Assembly (NCBI GenBank): GCA_030672305.1 | Contig: DAOVGR010000024.1 | Location: forward strand, 1-61,197 | Direction of reading: 5' to 3' | DNA length: 61,197 nucleotides | DNA from: Thermoplasmatales archaeon | GTDB taxonomy: Archaea; Thermoplasmatota; E2; DHVEG-1 | Shown here: piece after piece, positions 1 to 9,576 of the stretch | Numbering within the stretch: the stretch's first letter is position 1 | How the letters are laid out: each line of letters starts with the position of its first letter | Notes under the pieces: model-generated | Told to the model about the DNA's origin: nothing | Database searches by the model: none | What the model saw: the letters and a program-made list of their open reading frames with translations, nothing else | Translations under genes and position numbers: made by a program

Positions 1-2475
1 AGTAAGTTCATTTGTAGATTCATGAGTCAACATTGCTTGCACCTTAATCTTATAATTTCCGTTCTTATTCCATGAGTGAGTTGCTTCAGGTGTGTTAAGC
101 CAGCCAGTTTCTGTTCCATCACCCCATGAAAATCTGTAGTATACATTATTCCAGTAACCACTTTGTGTGTTTACACGTGTTGTGTATGTATATTCAATAC
201 CTGGCTGAATTTCTGTTACACCATCGGGTTTTTCAGGAAGAGTTGCTCCAAATTCCACACCAACAACCGTATTATAAGTGTCAACCTCTCCATTTACGTC
301 AGTAACTTTTAAGGAAATCCAATAAACTTCAGGTTGGTTCCAACTCCATGATGCAACTTCTCCAACACCGTCATCATAGTTTCCATCGAAATCAAAGTCC
401 CATTCGTATGTATAAGGAGCATTCCCATTGAAGGTTTCAGCCTTAAAGATTATATCTTCAAAAGGAGCAGCTACAACACCAGCAGCTGCATCAACTATTT
501 CTGTTCTCAATGTGTTACCAGCAGGGTACCCACCAATTTTAAGGCTTGGATCTCCAAACATTGCTTGCTGTTGTAATGTTTTTGCATCAGATTGATAGGC
601 CATTCCAGGGTGTGTATCACAATATTTTGTAATTGCACCAGCCCAGACTTCCCCAAGTATGTCAGAATCTTCATCATATGTTTTATAGAAACTTATAAAG
701 AAGTAACCACCAAACTTTTCAAGAATATCTGGTTCAAGTATTCCATCACCATCAAGATCACCATGTTCTCCAGTTGCACCTAATCCAAGTCCTGTATTTC
801 CCTGTGCACACATAGAACCTCCGCCCACTTTTCTTGTAAACCACCAACTCCAGCATTCAGGAACAGGTAACCCATAACACCAGGAATGTTTAGAGTTATT
901 TTTATCATTCATACAAAATAGGACTGTTACATTGAACTGGTTGTTGTGGCAACCTTCTACAGCCATTATCGGAAGTTTTTTTCCATTATTCATGAAAGGA
1001 AAACTGAATATGTCGATTCTACCTTTTGGAATCCACGAATCAAATTCAAGAGGAAAATGCGTAATCCATGAAAATGGACTTGCATGTCCATCAAAGAAAA
1101 TATGCCCTGCTCCTTTGTTTATCTCTCTTCTAAAATTCTTTTCATTGGGTATGAAATCAGGATTACTTGTTTTATAGGAGGCATACAGTCTTACTGGATT
1201 AAATTCAGTCATGTAATCAATTATTATCTGCTCACATACTACTTCGCCTTCGATATAATTTGTTCCTGCATCAGGAAATGAATCTCCACCTAATACAATG
1301 AATTTGTCATACCAATCAGCTCCATATGCACTATCTTCATAATTGATGATTTTATTTACCATGATTTTAACTTCGAGTTTATTTCGACATGGAAGTCTTG
1401 AAACTACAACATCTGGATAGAAATCTAATACATCTCTTCCAGGAGTTGTATCCCATTTTGCATATATTCTATCAAGGTCAGAATCCCATCTACAAAATTC
1501 ACCATTTGACTTGTAGATATCTGCATAGTATAAATCGCTTAGAGTTCCAGGATCAAATGTACTACCTGAATCTATAAGATTTGTATATCTAGCTGGAACA
1601 TGCCAATCTTTTGTACCTTCGTTTATGTTATCTCTTGATTCACCAAAAATCAAAGATTTCAATCCACCAACGATAAGAACATATTTGATATCCTCAGTTT
1701 CTAGGGCATCTTTGATGAAATATTTTATCTGCTCAGGCTTGTCATATCCAGTATATTGATTGTATATATCCTGAGTTGTTTTTATATAGGTTGGAACTCC
1801 AATATTATTCTTATGTGTTACTAAGGGTTCTAATGCTCTTTCAAATTTCTTTGTAGTAATTATAACCATATCATAGGTAGATGTTGTTGGGAATGGACTT
1901 GTTTCTGATTCTTGATATGTAATTGTCATTTGAATGTCTTCAATAAAGTTTAAAGTATCTGTGCCAGGGCTATATTTTACAGGGAAGACCTGTATAATTA
2001 AGAATGTCTTATGCTCAAGATCTGCATCAAGTCCTCCACCGGTATGGTAATCAAACCAAGTATTTGGATAAAATTCCTCTGATTCATAGATAGATGCATC
2101 CATTATATACTCGCCACCTGATTCTTCTATACCAACCATTACAGGTGTTGGTGCAGGAACAATCTTGTTCGTCAATTCCATAGAATTAATTTGTCCCGTT
2201 TGACATTCTATATTTTTAATTTCAGTTCCAAATGGAAAAGTCATCTTTGTTGAATACATGGGCAGGATTGGAGAACCACTAATGTATAAACAGCTTTCTG
2301 CTCCTTCAATATTCAACATATTATAAGGGCCTACATTACTGTCTTTAACTTGTAGATTTGAAAAAGTTAGGCTTATTATTTCTTGATTTTGGTCACCAGC
2401 CTCTTCACTTACCCCTATTGCAGCAAAACCACTAATTACAAACAGCCCTACTACAACAAATGCAACATTTTTCAT
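1..2475 (-). CDS. Secreted C25 (gingipain-like) cysteine peptidase with PKD domain, 3' end outside window
   Basis: The frame is open from an ATG at 2475, behind an AAGGGGAG ribosome-binding site, to the window edge (825 codons, C-terminus missing). Residues 1-22 form a signal peptide. A propeptide-like region follows, then the C25 fold entry YDMVIITTKKF near residue 205. The catalytic dyad is visible: His464 in FFDGHAS and Cys509 in VEGCHN. A PKD-like beta domain starts near residue 650 and a second (FSWGDGTETGW) runs to the edge. Gingipain-type enzymes cleave after Arg or Lys in bacteria; specificity here is unknown. It probably acts outside the cell on protein substrates. It is divergently transcribed from the C10 peptidase at 2699. 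Whether it carries the shared C-terminal tail cannot be seen. Confidence 0.88.
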   Translation of the reverse strand, partial: MKNVAFVVVGLFVISGFAAIGVSEEAGDQNQEIISLTFSNLQVKDSNVGPYNMLNIEGAESCLYISGSPILPMYSTKMTFPFGTEIKNIECQTGQINSMELTNKIVPAPTPVMVGIEESGGEYIMDASIYESEEFYPNTWFDYHTGGGLDADLEHKTFLIIQVFPVKYSPGTDTLNFIEDIQMTITYQESETSPFPTTSTYDMVIITTKKFERALEPLVTHKNNIGVPTYIKTTQDIYNQYTGYDKPEQIKYFIKDALETEDIKYVLIVGGLKSLIFGESRDNINEGTKDWHVPARYTNLIDSGSTFDPGTLSDLYYADIYKSNGEFCRWDSDLDRIYAKWDTTPGRDVLDFYPDVVVSRLPCRNKLEVKIMVNKIINYEDSAYGADWYDKFIVLGGDSFPDAGTNYIEGEVVCEQIIIDYMTEFNPVRLYASYKTSNPDFIPNEKNFRREINKGAGHIFFDGHASPFSWITHFPLEFDSWIPKGRIDIFSFPFMNNGKKLPIMAVEGCHNNQFNVTVLFCMNDKNNSKHSWCYGLPVPECWSWWFTRKVGGGSMCAQGNTGLGLGATGEHGDLDGDGILEPDILEKFGGYFFISFYKTYDEDSDILGEVWAGAITKYCDTHPGMAYQSDAKTLQQQAMFGDPSLKIGGYPAGNTLRTEIVDAAAGVVAAPFEDIIFKAETFNGNAPYTYEWDFDFDGNYDDGVGEVASWSWNQPEVYWISLKVTDVNGEVDTYNTVVGVEFGATLPEKPDGVTEIQPGIEYTYTTRVNTQSGYWNNVYYRFSWGDGTETGWLNTPEATHSWNKNGNYKIKVQAMLTHESTNELT

Positions 2476-2698
2476 ATTTTATCTCCCCTTAATTAAAAGG
2501 TTTTAATATTGTTTATTTATTTATGTTTAATAGAAGTAATAAGATAAATGTTTATAAATTTATAGTTTTAAAAATATCTTTTTTTTATAAAAAAACGATG
2601 TTTTTATTCAATTTGGAATAATAATACGAGTATAAGAGTATAATTTTAAGAAAATTTTATAATATTAATCAATATATTATTGTTGGGGATTTGATAAT

Positions 2699-4339
2699 AT
2701 GATGAAACTTGACAAACGGATAATTTTTATTATTGCTATAGCAATTGTTTTCTGTGCCAGTTTTCAGCCAATAATTGCGGGAAGAAGTATCGAAAACAAC
2801 AATCAGGACCTAAAAGCTATCAATGAAAATTCTGCTTTACTTGTAGCATTATCTCAACTTAAACATTTGAAAAAAACTACCTATCAAATAACTGCCTCAA
2901 ATGGAATTTTGGATGACAAAGGATCTATTCTCTGTTATGTTTTTGATTTACATCCTCAGGGTTATATAGTTGTTCCAGGGTATAATACTCTTCCGCCTGT
3001 TCTTGCCTATTCTTTTACAAGTTCGTTTTCTGAAGCAGGAACACTTCTTTGTGATTTGGTGAAGGCAGATATAATTCTAAGGTTGACTCATTCTTCAGAA
3101 ATTCATGAAAAAATAATAGAAGAAAACAAAGACCTATGGAATTCCTATCTTAATTTTAATCCTTTAGTTTTGGATGATTTCTTTTCTCAGTGGCCTAAAG
3201 AAGGAGCAACCTCTTCAGAGGGATGGCTTGAGACAGAATGGCATCAAAATTCTCCATATAATGATTTTTGTCCAATGGATCTAGTAAATAGCCAACGTAG
3301 TGTTGCGGGATGTCCTTCTGTTGCTATTGCTCAAATCTTAAACTATCATCAAACAACTAACAATGTTCAGTTTAATGACAGCGATGATTACTATCATTCC
3401 TGGGGCAATTATTATTGGATTGATGATAATTTTGAAACCTATGATTTTCCTCCATTTCCACAGCTTAATTCATATCTTGACACTCTTGTCCTGCACTACC
3501 AGAATGAAGAAACTTTAACTGATGAAGACAAGGCAGCACTCACGTTTGCCTGTGGTGTTGCAGCTCAACAAGTTTATAGTTCAAGTGTATCAGGCACCTT
3601 TGGTGTAGACCAAGCATATGATGCATACCAGCGTTTTTTCTTTGATGATTGTGTATTACTAACCGATGATAATCCTGATGCTTATGAACGAGTTCAGGAA
3701 AATATTATGAATGGTCTTCCTGTACATCTTGCTGTTATAACTGAAGATGGGAAATCTGGTCATAATCTTGTAATTGATGGTTATAATGATGAGGGATATT
3801 ATCATCTTAATTTTGGTTGGGGTGGATCATATGACGGGTGGTATAAAATTCCAGAAGAACTTCCCTATGAACTAACTGTTCTAGAAGGTGTAATTGTTGA
3901 TATCATAAATGAGAATTCAGTTTCTAATCTTAATGCAGAAGGAGCTTTATATTGGCCTGATATCAATCCTGGAGCAACTGTTGAAGGAAGTTTTACATTA
4001 GAAAATGTTGGTGCACCAGGGTCAAGTATTGACTGGGAAGTAATTATTTGGCCTGAGTGGGGTGAATGGACCTTTGATCCATCTTCTGGAGAAGGTCTTA
4101 CTCCTGAAGAAGGTCCCTTAACAATCGATGTATCTGTGAATGTTCCTGATAAGAAAGATAAACATTTCAATGGATATGTTAAAGTTGTTGATGTTGACAA
4201 TAGTATTAATTCCTGCCTTGTTCATGTTTCACTTACAACACCGCGTAATAGATGGGTTAATCATCCATTGCTCTTTAATATATTTGAACATTTTCCAAAT
4301 GCTTTTCCATTGTTCAGATATATACTAGGATTTCAATAG
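2699..4339 (+). CDS. Secreted C10 (streptopain-like) cysteine peptidase with C-terminal tail
   Basis: 546 aa. A signal peptide (about 1-27) is followed by a streptopain-type propeptide (about 30-160) and a C10 papain-like domain with Cys205 in AGCPSVAIAQILNYHQ and His355 in SGHNLVIDGY, then the family's FGWGGSYDGW block. A beta domain (about 400-510; WPEWGEWTFDP) resembles those in the proteins ending at 8087, 21921 and 38735. The protein ends with TPRNR and a terminal block closely matching LFERFPNxFPLLRYLLGLQ. Two adjacent ATGs (2699, 2702) lie behind GGGGAT, so the exact start is uncertain by one codon. It is likely an extracellular protease with an autocleaved prodomain, as in SpeB. Confidence 0.92.
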   Translation: MMKLDKRIIFIIAIAIVFCASFQPIIAGRSIENNNQDLKAINENSALLVALSQLKHLKKTTYQITASNGILDDKGSILCYVFDLHPQGYIVVPGYNTLPPVLAYSFTSSFSEAGTLLCDLVKADIILRLTHSSEIHEKIIEENKDLWNSYLNFNPLVLDDFFSQWPKEGATSSEGWLETEWHQNSPYNDFCPMDLVNSQRSVAGCPSVAIAQILNYHQTTNNVQFNDSDDYYHSWGNYYWIDDNFETYDFPPFPQLNSYLDTLVLHYQNEETLTDEDKAALTFACGVAAQQVYSSSVSGTFGVDQAYDAYQRFFFDDCVLLTDDNPDAYERVQENIMNGLPVHLAVITEDGKSGHNLVIDGYNDEGYYHLNFGWGGSYDGWYKIPEELPYELTVLEGVIVDIINENSVSNLNAEGALYWPDINPGATVEGSFTLENVGAPGSSIDWEVIIWPEWGEWTFDPSSGEGLTPEEGPLTIDVSVNVPDKKDKHFNGYVKVVDVDNSINSCLVHVSLTTPRNRWVNHPLLFNIFEHFPNAFPLFRYILGFQ

Positions 4340-4380
4340 TTCAAATCTTCATCTTTTATTTTGATAATTACATTAAGTAT

Positions 4381-4404
4381 CTTAAACTTAAGAAATATTT
4401 AAAT
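4381..4404 (+). promoter_or_regulatory. Promoter of the 4458 gene: dyad plus TATA box
   Basis: A CTTAA-AC-TTAAG dyad (4381-4392) overlaps the archaeal TATA box AAGAAATATTTAAAT (4390-4404). This is a variant of the TATA box shared by the secreted genes. The leader ends in GGGAGG before the ATG at 4458. Confidence 0.7.
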
Positions 4405-4457
4405 CAAAATATTATATTATAATATTTGGAATTAAGTATATTTAAGGGAGGTAGAAT

Positions 4458-5486
4458 ATGAATAAAATTATACCAATACTTGCTATAGGAATCTTAATTC
4501 TAAGCGGAATGAGTGCTATTGCTACAATAAAAAACAAAACAGATTCTGCACCGATTATTGATGAATTAGATCAATCTCAAACTGTTATGGCAGAAAATAT
4601 TCTTATGCCTGTTGGTCAAATTCCTTATAATGAAAATCTGACAAATATTCAGGTTGCTCAATCATTTATTCCATCAAAGGAGATTCTTACAAGAGTTGAG
4701 CTTTTTATAGGAAAGAATGTTACAGCGATATATCCAATATATGTATCCATCAGGAAAGAATTAATTGAGGAAGACCTCACAATTGAAAGTGTTGAGCCTT
4801 GTGATGTTCCAACAGACGAATTAGGCTGGGTGGAAATTGATTTACCTGATATTTTGGTTACAACTGGACATACTTATTATGTTGTTGCAATAACTGAGAA
4901 TGCTACTGATAATTGGTATGGCTGGGGTGGTAACAATAACTCAGAATCTTACCCATCTGGATGTGCATGGTTTTCTTATGATGATGGTGACTCATGGACC
5001 AATGAATCTAGTTTATCAGGTTCACATAATGTTGAATCATCATTTAGTAAATACAGGTCAACAAAAATGGACGAACAAATAACTTGGGATATGTGTTTTA
5101 AAACATATGGAAGAGATAGTATTCCACCTGATGCACCAGTAATCAATGGTCCAAAATCAGCAAGGTATAATGAATCACAATCATACATTTTTATTACAAA
5201 TGATCCTGATGGAGATGATGTATTTTATCAAATCCTATGGGGAGATGGTACAAGTGAAGATTGGATCGGTCCATATAATTCAGATGAATTAATAACGGTG
5301 GATCACTCCTGGGTGGAACAGGGAATATACATAATTGTAGCAAGGGCTAAGGATGTCTATGGATATGTAAGTGAGTGGACAGAGTTTGAGGTTGAAATTC
5401 CGAGAAACAGACAATTCTATTTAAATGCATTAAGTTGGCTATTTTTAAGAGTCCCTCTGTTCAGATACATTCTAGGACTGCAGTAG
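4458..5486 (+). CDS. Secreted PKD-domain protein with C-terminal tail
   Basis: 342 aa, start fixed by GGGAGGTAGAAT directly upstream. After a signal peptide (1-23), residues about 45-215 form a beta-rich domain (VAQSFIP...RVELFIG...WVEIDLP...YYVVAITEN) of the kind found as extracellular carbohydrate-binding or jelly-roll modules. I cannot name the family. A PKD domain follows (about 225-310; GDGTSEDWIGPY, then DHSWVEQGIYIIVARAKDVYG). The end is IPRNRQ plus a shortened tail, LFLRVPLFRYILGLQ, in which the FPNAF segment of the consensus is missing. There is no catalytic signature; binding or structural role at the cell surface is inferred. Confidence 0.85.
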   Translation: MNKIIPILAIGILILSGMSAIATIKNKTDSAPIIDELDQSQTVMAENILMPVGQIPYNENLTNIQVAQSFIPSKEILTRVELFIGKNVTAIYPIYVSIRKELIEEDLTIESVEPCDVPTDELGWVEIDLPDILVTTGHTYYVVAITENATDNWYGWGGNNNSESYPSGCAWFSYDDGDSWTNESSLSGSHNVESSFSKYRSTKMDEQITWDMCFKTYGRDSIPPDAPVINGPKSARYNESQSYIFITNDPDGDDVFYQILWGDGTSEDWIGPYNSDELITVDHSWVEQGIYIIVARAKDVYGYVSEWTEFEVEIPRNRQFYLNALSWLFLRVPLFRYILGLQ

Positions 5487-5566
5487 ACTAAATCAATCTC
5501 TTTTTCCTTTTTTTCATTTACAAAGTATTTATTTAAATAATATAGTACCATTATAAACCAGGTCCA

Positions 5567-5917
5567 ATGGTTAGAGGTTTAGCAACAGATGGCAAGAAAT
5601 ACAAGCATATTAATCGAAATGACGAAAAGTGGCTTAGCAAGGATTTAAATGATATTAAAAAAACCGTTGAAAAGTACATAGATGATATAAGACCAGATAA
5701 TGAAAAAGCAATAGATAGTTTACAAAAGAAGAGTAAGAAAAAGAAGATGACAATAGATAGGATATTTGCCATTTTAATCCTTGGAATTTTTGGGGCTACT
5801 ACTCGTATTATCGGAATATTTTTAATAATAAAAGGCACATATTTTTTAGGTGGATCCTTAAGTATATTTGGCGCTGTATTTGTATTAACTTTTATTATGT
5901 ATGAGAAATATAAATGA
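5567..5917 (+). CDS. Small two-helix membrane protein of unknown function
   Basis: 116 aa and unrecognised. The first 60 residues are charged and helical, with a run of lysines (KKKSKKKKM). Two hydrophobic segments follow (about 64-85 and 90-110) and a short charged end, EKYK. A TATA-like stretch (TATTTATTTAAAT, near 5526) lies about 30 bases before the ATG with no ribosome-binding site, so translation is probably leaderless, unlike the secreted genes around it. It has neither signal peptide nor shared tail. Confidence 0.7.
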   Translation: MVRGLATDGKKYKHINRNDEKWLSKDLNDIKKTVEKYIDDIRPDNEKAIDSLQKKSKKKKMTIDRIFAILILGIFGATTRIIGIFLIIKGTYFLGGSLSIFGAVFVLTFIMYEKYK

Positions 5918-6199
5918 CAATATTGTGTTATCCAAGATATCCTAATCTTTTCATATTTCCTTTTAAATATTAAATTTTATTTTTTTAGAATAAATCCTCC
6001 AATGATAAAATCTTTATCATATATTATTCGACCAGTTAAAATTCATAAATGGAATGATATGCCCTGTCAGCATACATAATCTATTTTATTAGATATTTAT
6101 TCTAATAAAATATAATAATATGGTAACTTTTTTGGTTATAAAAAACCTCTATACTTTCTATTTTTCTTCATTCAAATTCCATAAAATATAAATACTCAG

Positions 6200-6213
6200 T
6201 TAACATATGTTAA
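6200..6213. promoter_or_regulatory. TTAAC-N4-GTTAA dyad ahead of hairpin element copy 1
   Basis: Perfect dyad TTAACATATGTTAA, the same spacing as the operators upstream of the secreted genes, but here it lies 5 bases before a hairpin element and not before a TATA box. Confidence 0.55.
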
Positions 6214-6218
6214 TATAT

Positions 6219-6297
6219 GGGTCTAGTTTGGAAGTAAGAATGACTTTTTAGGATAATCCTACTTTTTCATACTTTTCTTCCTCCCTCAGCTAGACCC
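6219..6297 (+). repeat. Hairpin element, copy 1 (candidate structured RNA)
   Basis: The ends form an 8-bp stem, GGGTCTAG (6219-6226) with CTAGACCC (6290-6297). Inside, GGAAG pairs with CTTCC and a small AGGAT/ATCCT hairpin sits at the centre. Near-identical copies are at 16543 and 22390. Compared with those copies it differs at two inner positions (GTAAGAATGAC), which improve pairing with the CTTTTC arm. Confidence 0.75.
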
Positions 6298-6446
6298 TTC
6301 CGTTTTATCTTTTTTTAAATAATAAAATAATACTAGTAATTGTTTTTATTTACAGACATTAAAATTAAAATTACTAGATTTATTTAGAAAACTTTTAATT
6401 TATAAATGATATGCATAATTTCATATTTATTGGAGGAAGGAAAGAT

Positions 6447-8087
6447 ATGAATGAAAAAATTATAGGTATTTTAGTATGTATGTTGTTGATAGCATCTCCT
6501 GTAATATCTGCATCATGGACTGAAATAAATAAGACAAATAATGTAGAAATAATAAACGGAAAATCTGATTGGATAGAACTGGATAAAATTATTTCATCTG
6601 ATGGAGTGGCAAATGATGAATTTGGAAATTCAGTTTCAATTGATGGTGATTATGCAATAGTTGGTGCTTATTGTGATGATGGATGTACCGGATCAGCATA
6701 TATCTATAAAAAAGATGGTTCAACTTGGATTGAGGAAGCAAAGCTTATTCCATCAGATGTAGAATCTGGAGATTATGCTGGACTGTCTGTATCAATAAGT
6801 GGTGATTATGCAATAATAGGTGCTCCTGTTGGCGAAGCAGCCTATGTTTTCGTACGATCAGGTTCAAGTTGGACACAACAAGCAAAACTCACATCAAATG
6901 GGGGTGGAGTTCTTGACTTCTTTGGTTGGAGTGTTGCAATATCTGGTGAATATGCAATTGTTGGTGGCACGAACTATGAATATGCAAGAGGGCTTGCTTT
7001 TGTTTTTAAAAGAACAAGTACAACTTGGAATCAAGAAGCAAAATTACTTGCAACAGATGGAACAGCTGATGATAAATTTGGCTATGTTGATATAAATGAA
7101 GATATTGCTATTGTTGGAGCATATAGTGATGATAACGATAATGGAGTAAACGCAGGTGCTGCATATATTTTTAAACGTGAAACTTCAGGATATTGGTATC
7201 AGTACAGTAAACTAATTGCAAGCGTTGGGGCAACAGATGATTATTTTGGTGTTGATGTAGCAATTATTGATGATTATGCAATAATTGGGGCACTTGGAGA
7301 CGACAGTAAAAAGGGAGCAGCATATATTTTCAAATATATAGTAGGTGTTGGTTGGCAGCAGGAAGCAAAGTTGACTGCTTCAGATGGAGCAGCCGACGAT
7401 CGATTTGGTAACTCTGTTTCAATTTTCCAAAACTATGTAGCAGTAGGAGCATTTTTTGATGATTCCAGTACTGGTTCTGCATATATCTTCAAAGACAATG
7501 GTGCTAACTGGGTACAGGAAACAAAACTTACTGCTTCAGACAGTGCAACTGATGATGTTTTTGGTATTTCTGTTTCAATTGATGAAAATAATGTAATAAT
7601 TGGTGCACGTACAGATGATAACGAAAATGGAGCTGATGCAGGTGCTGCTTATTTCTTTATTAAATCAGGTGCAAAGATTTGTTGTGATGGAAACCTTGCC
7701 TGGTCTAGTGTAAAACCAAATTCGGTAGTTACTGATGATTTTCAAATAAGTAACTGTGGTGAGGAAGGTTCTTTACTTAATTGGCAGTTTGATTCTGCAC
7801 CAGACTGGGGAGTATGGGAGGTTATTCCAGATAGTGGTACAGATTTAGCTTATGGAGGAAGCGTTACAATTCAGGTAACAGTTACTGCACCACCTGATGA
7901 AAATTCAGAATTTATTGGAAATGTAAAGATGATCAATACTGATGACCCTAGTGATTATTGTGAAGTAGATGTTGTGTTAAATACACCAAAAGTTAATCCC
8001 CGATATACCAATTTCAACCTATTTAGTTGGTTTATAGAACGATTTCCTAATGCATTCCCAATTCTAAAATATCTGTTGAGACTTTAA
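6447..8087 (+). CDS. Secreted FG-GAP repeat protein with C-terminal tail
   Basis: The start is set at the ATG at 6447 because GGAGGAAGG ends seven bases upstream; the longer in-frame ATG at 6411 would place that site inside the gene. 546 aa: a signal peptide (NEKIIGILVCMLLIAS type), then about seven FG-GAP-like repeats (about 30-400) with the pattern SDG-x-x-DDxFGxSVSI-x-x-DYAIVGAY ... GAAYIFK, predicted to form a beta propeller. A beta domain (about 415-510; SAPDWGVWEVIPDSG) matches that of the C10 peptidase at 2699. The terminal block is WFIERFPNAFPILKYLLRL. FG-GAP propellers usually bind ligands or partner proteins, so an adhesin or surface role is likely. Confidence 0.88.
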   Translation: MNEKIIGILVCMLLIASPVISASWTEINKTNNVEIINGKSDWIELDKIISSDGVANDEFGNSVSIDGDYAIVGAYCDDGCTGSAYIYKKDGSTWIEEAKLIPSDVESGDYAGLSVSISGDYAIIGAPVGEAAYVFVRSGSSWTQQAKLTSNGGGVLDFFGWSVAISGEYAIVGGTNYEYARGLAFVFKRTSTTWNQEAKLLATDGTADDKFGYVDINEDIAIVGAYSDDNDNGVNAGAAYIFKRETSGYWYQYSKLIASVGATDDYFGVDVAIIDDYAIIGALGDDSKKGAAYIFKYIVGVGWQQEAKLTASDGAADDRFGNSVSIFQNYVAVGAFFDDSSTGSAYIFKDNGANWVQETKLTASDSATDDVFGISVSIDENNVIIGARTDDNENGADAGAAYFFIKSGAKICCDGNLAWSSVKPNSVVTDDFQISNCGEEGSLLNWQFDSAPDWGVWEVIPDSGTDLAYGGSVTIQVTVTAPPDENSEFIGNVKMINTDDPSDYCEVDVVLNTPKVNPRYTNFNLFSWFIERFPNAFPILKYLLRL

Positions 8088-8100
8088 GATAGTGCTAAAA

Positions 8101-8121
8101 AGCAATCCCTAACAGATTGCT
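8101..8121. terminator. Stem-loop between convergent genes
   Basis: AGCAATC and GATTGCT form a 7-bp stem around CCTAACA. It sits between the ends of the FG-GAP gene and the minus-strand split-barrel gene, so it may terminate both transcripts. The loop carries the CCTAACA core found in the dispersed 3' repeat. Confidence 0.55.
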
Positions 8122-8135
8122 TAAATACTAAATTA

Positions 8136-8573
8136 TTAATATTCTACAGTATCTCTATATGAAAATCCCTTTGAATAATCCATAAAATAGCAGGATTTTG
8201 GACTAATCTTAATAATAATACTATCTTCATTTTTTATCAAGTATGACATATTTGGAAACTTTAGGTTAAGCATCTTATTTATTTCATTAATTTCCTTTTT
8301 ATCAGTTACTGGTGTTGCTTTTCCTTCCATTTGAACAGATATTACTTCCTCCAAATGATCTGTTGGATCGTATACTGAATAAGCAACATTCGGATTATTT
8401 TGTATGTTTTTAAATTTACGGGTCTGTGTTCCAGTAGAAAAATAGATTGTATCTTCTTTATTTACATATGCAATCGGATGGGTTAGAGGGTCACCTTTTT
8501 GTGTAGAAGTAGCAAGTGTTAAAAACCTTCTCCTTGATAGATAATTAACAATTTGTTCTTTTATATCATCCAT
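8136..8573 (-). CDS. Pyridoxamine 5'-phosphate oxidase-like (FMN/F420 split-barrel) protein
   Basis: 145 aa, full length for small split-barrel flavoproteins. Typical features are RRFLTLATSTQKGDPLTHPI, then IYFSTGTQTRKFKNIQNNPNVAYSVYD and the VISVQMEGKATPV strand. The cofactor (FMN or F420) and substrate cannot be told from sequence. Cytoplasmic, with no signal peptide. GAGGAAGGAA precedes the ATG on the minus strand. It is not part of the secreted set. Confidence 0.85.
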   Translation of the reverse strand: MDDIKEQIVNYLSRRRFLTLATSTQKGDPLTHPIAYVNKEDTIYFSTGTQTRKFKNIQNNPNVAYSVYDPTDHLEEVISVQMEGKATPVTDKKEINEINKMLNLKFPNMSYLIKNEDSIIIKISPKSCYFMDYSKGFSYRDTVEY

Positions 8574-8706
8574 TTGACCGTTCCTTCCTCAAATATTACA
8601 TTTTTTGTATTTTTTTATCCTATTTAAGATTTTGGTGGAATATTTAATTGTTTCTTTTTTTTATTTGTTTCAAAAAATCAATTAAGATGTTTTTAATTTC
8701 CACTTT

Positions 8707-9576
8707 GTGAAAAACAAAACCATTGGAATTATTGCGATTCTCCTTGCAAGTATCATGTGGGCAATAGAACCTATATTTGTTAAGTTATCTTTTGAAAACT
8801 CAGATTTTATTCAAACAAATACAATACGAGCAATTGTTGCTCTATTAATTGCTTTCGTATATATTTTAATAAAAAGAAAGCCAAAGGATATGAAAATATC
8901 AAAAAAAGATGTTGCACCGATTATATATATTGCAATTGTTGCAACACTTTTTGCTGATTTTATGTATGTTTTTTCACTTTCGCAGGTACCTGTCGTTAAT
9001 GCAGTAATTATCGGTCACATGCAACCTATTTTTATTGTTATTTTTGGAATTTTCATTCTTAAATCTGATAAACTTACATATTTTGATTATATAGGGATTA
9101 TTCTTCTAATTATATCAGGAATTTTGGTAACAACAAGAAATCTTGAAAATCTGATGAACTTTAGACTTGGCACAATTGGAGACTTGTTTGTACTTTCTGC
9201 TACAATTGCCTGGGCAACGACTGCAATTGTTACAAGAAAATATGTAAGACATCTAAATACTGGTGTTCTTGCATTTTATAGATTCTCAATTGCTGCTGTT
9301 GTTCTCTCTATTTTTCTGATATTAAATAATAGATTTTTTATTGCAAATCATTATCAAGTGGCTGTTGGAGTTATAATTGGTATTGGTACGATTCTATATT
9401 ATGAATCTCTTAAAAGAATAAAAGCTGCCCAGACTTCAGCTCTTGAACTTTCAACACCTTTGTTTGCTACAGTTCTTGCATATTTTATGCTTTCGGAAGT
9501 ACCAACAAATATGCAATTTGTTGGTGTTGGACTTTTGTTACTTGGTCTTTTTTTTATATCAAGAAGAGAAGAATAA
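8707..9576 (+). CDS. EamA/DMT-family transporter
   Basis: 289 aa with about ten hydrophobic helices in two EamA repeats (about 5-140 and 150-287), the usual size for drug/metabolite transporter family permeases. ASIMWAIEPIFVKLSF in helix 1 and the matching IAWATTAIVTRKYVR of the second repeat are characteristic. The start is GTG at 8707; I see no ribosome-binding site, so translation may be leaderless. Substrate unknown (metabolites or amino acids are typical). Confidence 0.88.
   Translation: MKNKTIGIIAILLASIMWAIEPIFVKLSFENSDFIQTNTIRAIVALLIAFVYILIKRKPKDMKISKKDVAPIIYIAIVATLFADFMYVFSLSQVPVVNAVIIGHMQPIFIVIFGIFILKSDKLTYFDYIGIILLIISGILVTTRNLENLMNFRLGTIGDLFVLSATIAWATTAIVTRKYVRHLNTGVLAFYRFSIAAVVLSIFLILNNRFFIANHYQVAVGVIIGIGTILYYESLKRIKAAQTSALELSTPLFATVLAYFMLSEVPTNMQFVGVGLLLLGLFFISRREE

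Larger units (their letters stand above)
5918..6446 (+). other. Intergenic region with structured repeat copy 1
   Basis: No ORF with coding character. It holds a TTAAC-ATAT-GTTAA dyad (6200-6213), hairpin element copy 1 (6219-6297) and, at 6431-6440, the GGAGGAAGG ribosome-binding site of the FG-GAP gene. The rest is AT-rich with no feature I can support. Confidence 0.6.

Noticed and set aside
3865..4200. Minus-strand ORF within the C10 peptidase gene
   Set aside because: It is a shadow frame of a clearly conserved plus-strand gene, with no ribosome-binding site or family match. The same applies to other overlapping ORFs.
6219..6297. Hairpin element considered as a tRNA because of its 7-8 bp closing stem and size
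   Set aside because: There is no T-arm GTTCRA sequence, D-arm or CCA-ready end, and the inner stem is one long hairpin.
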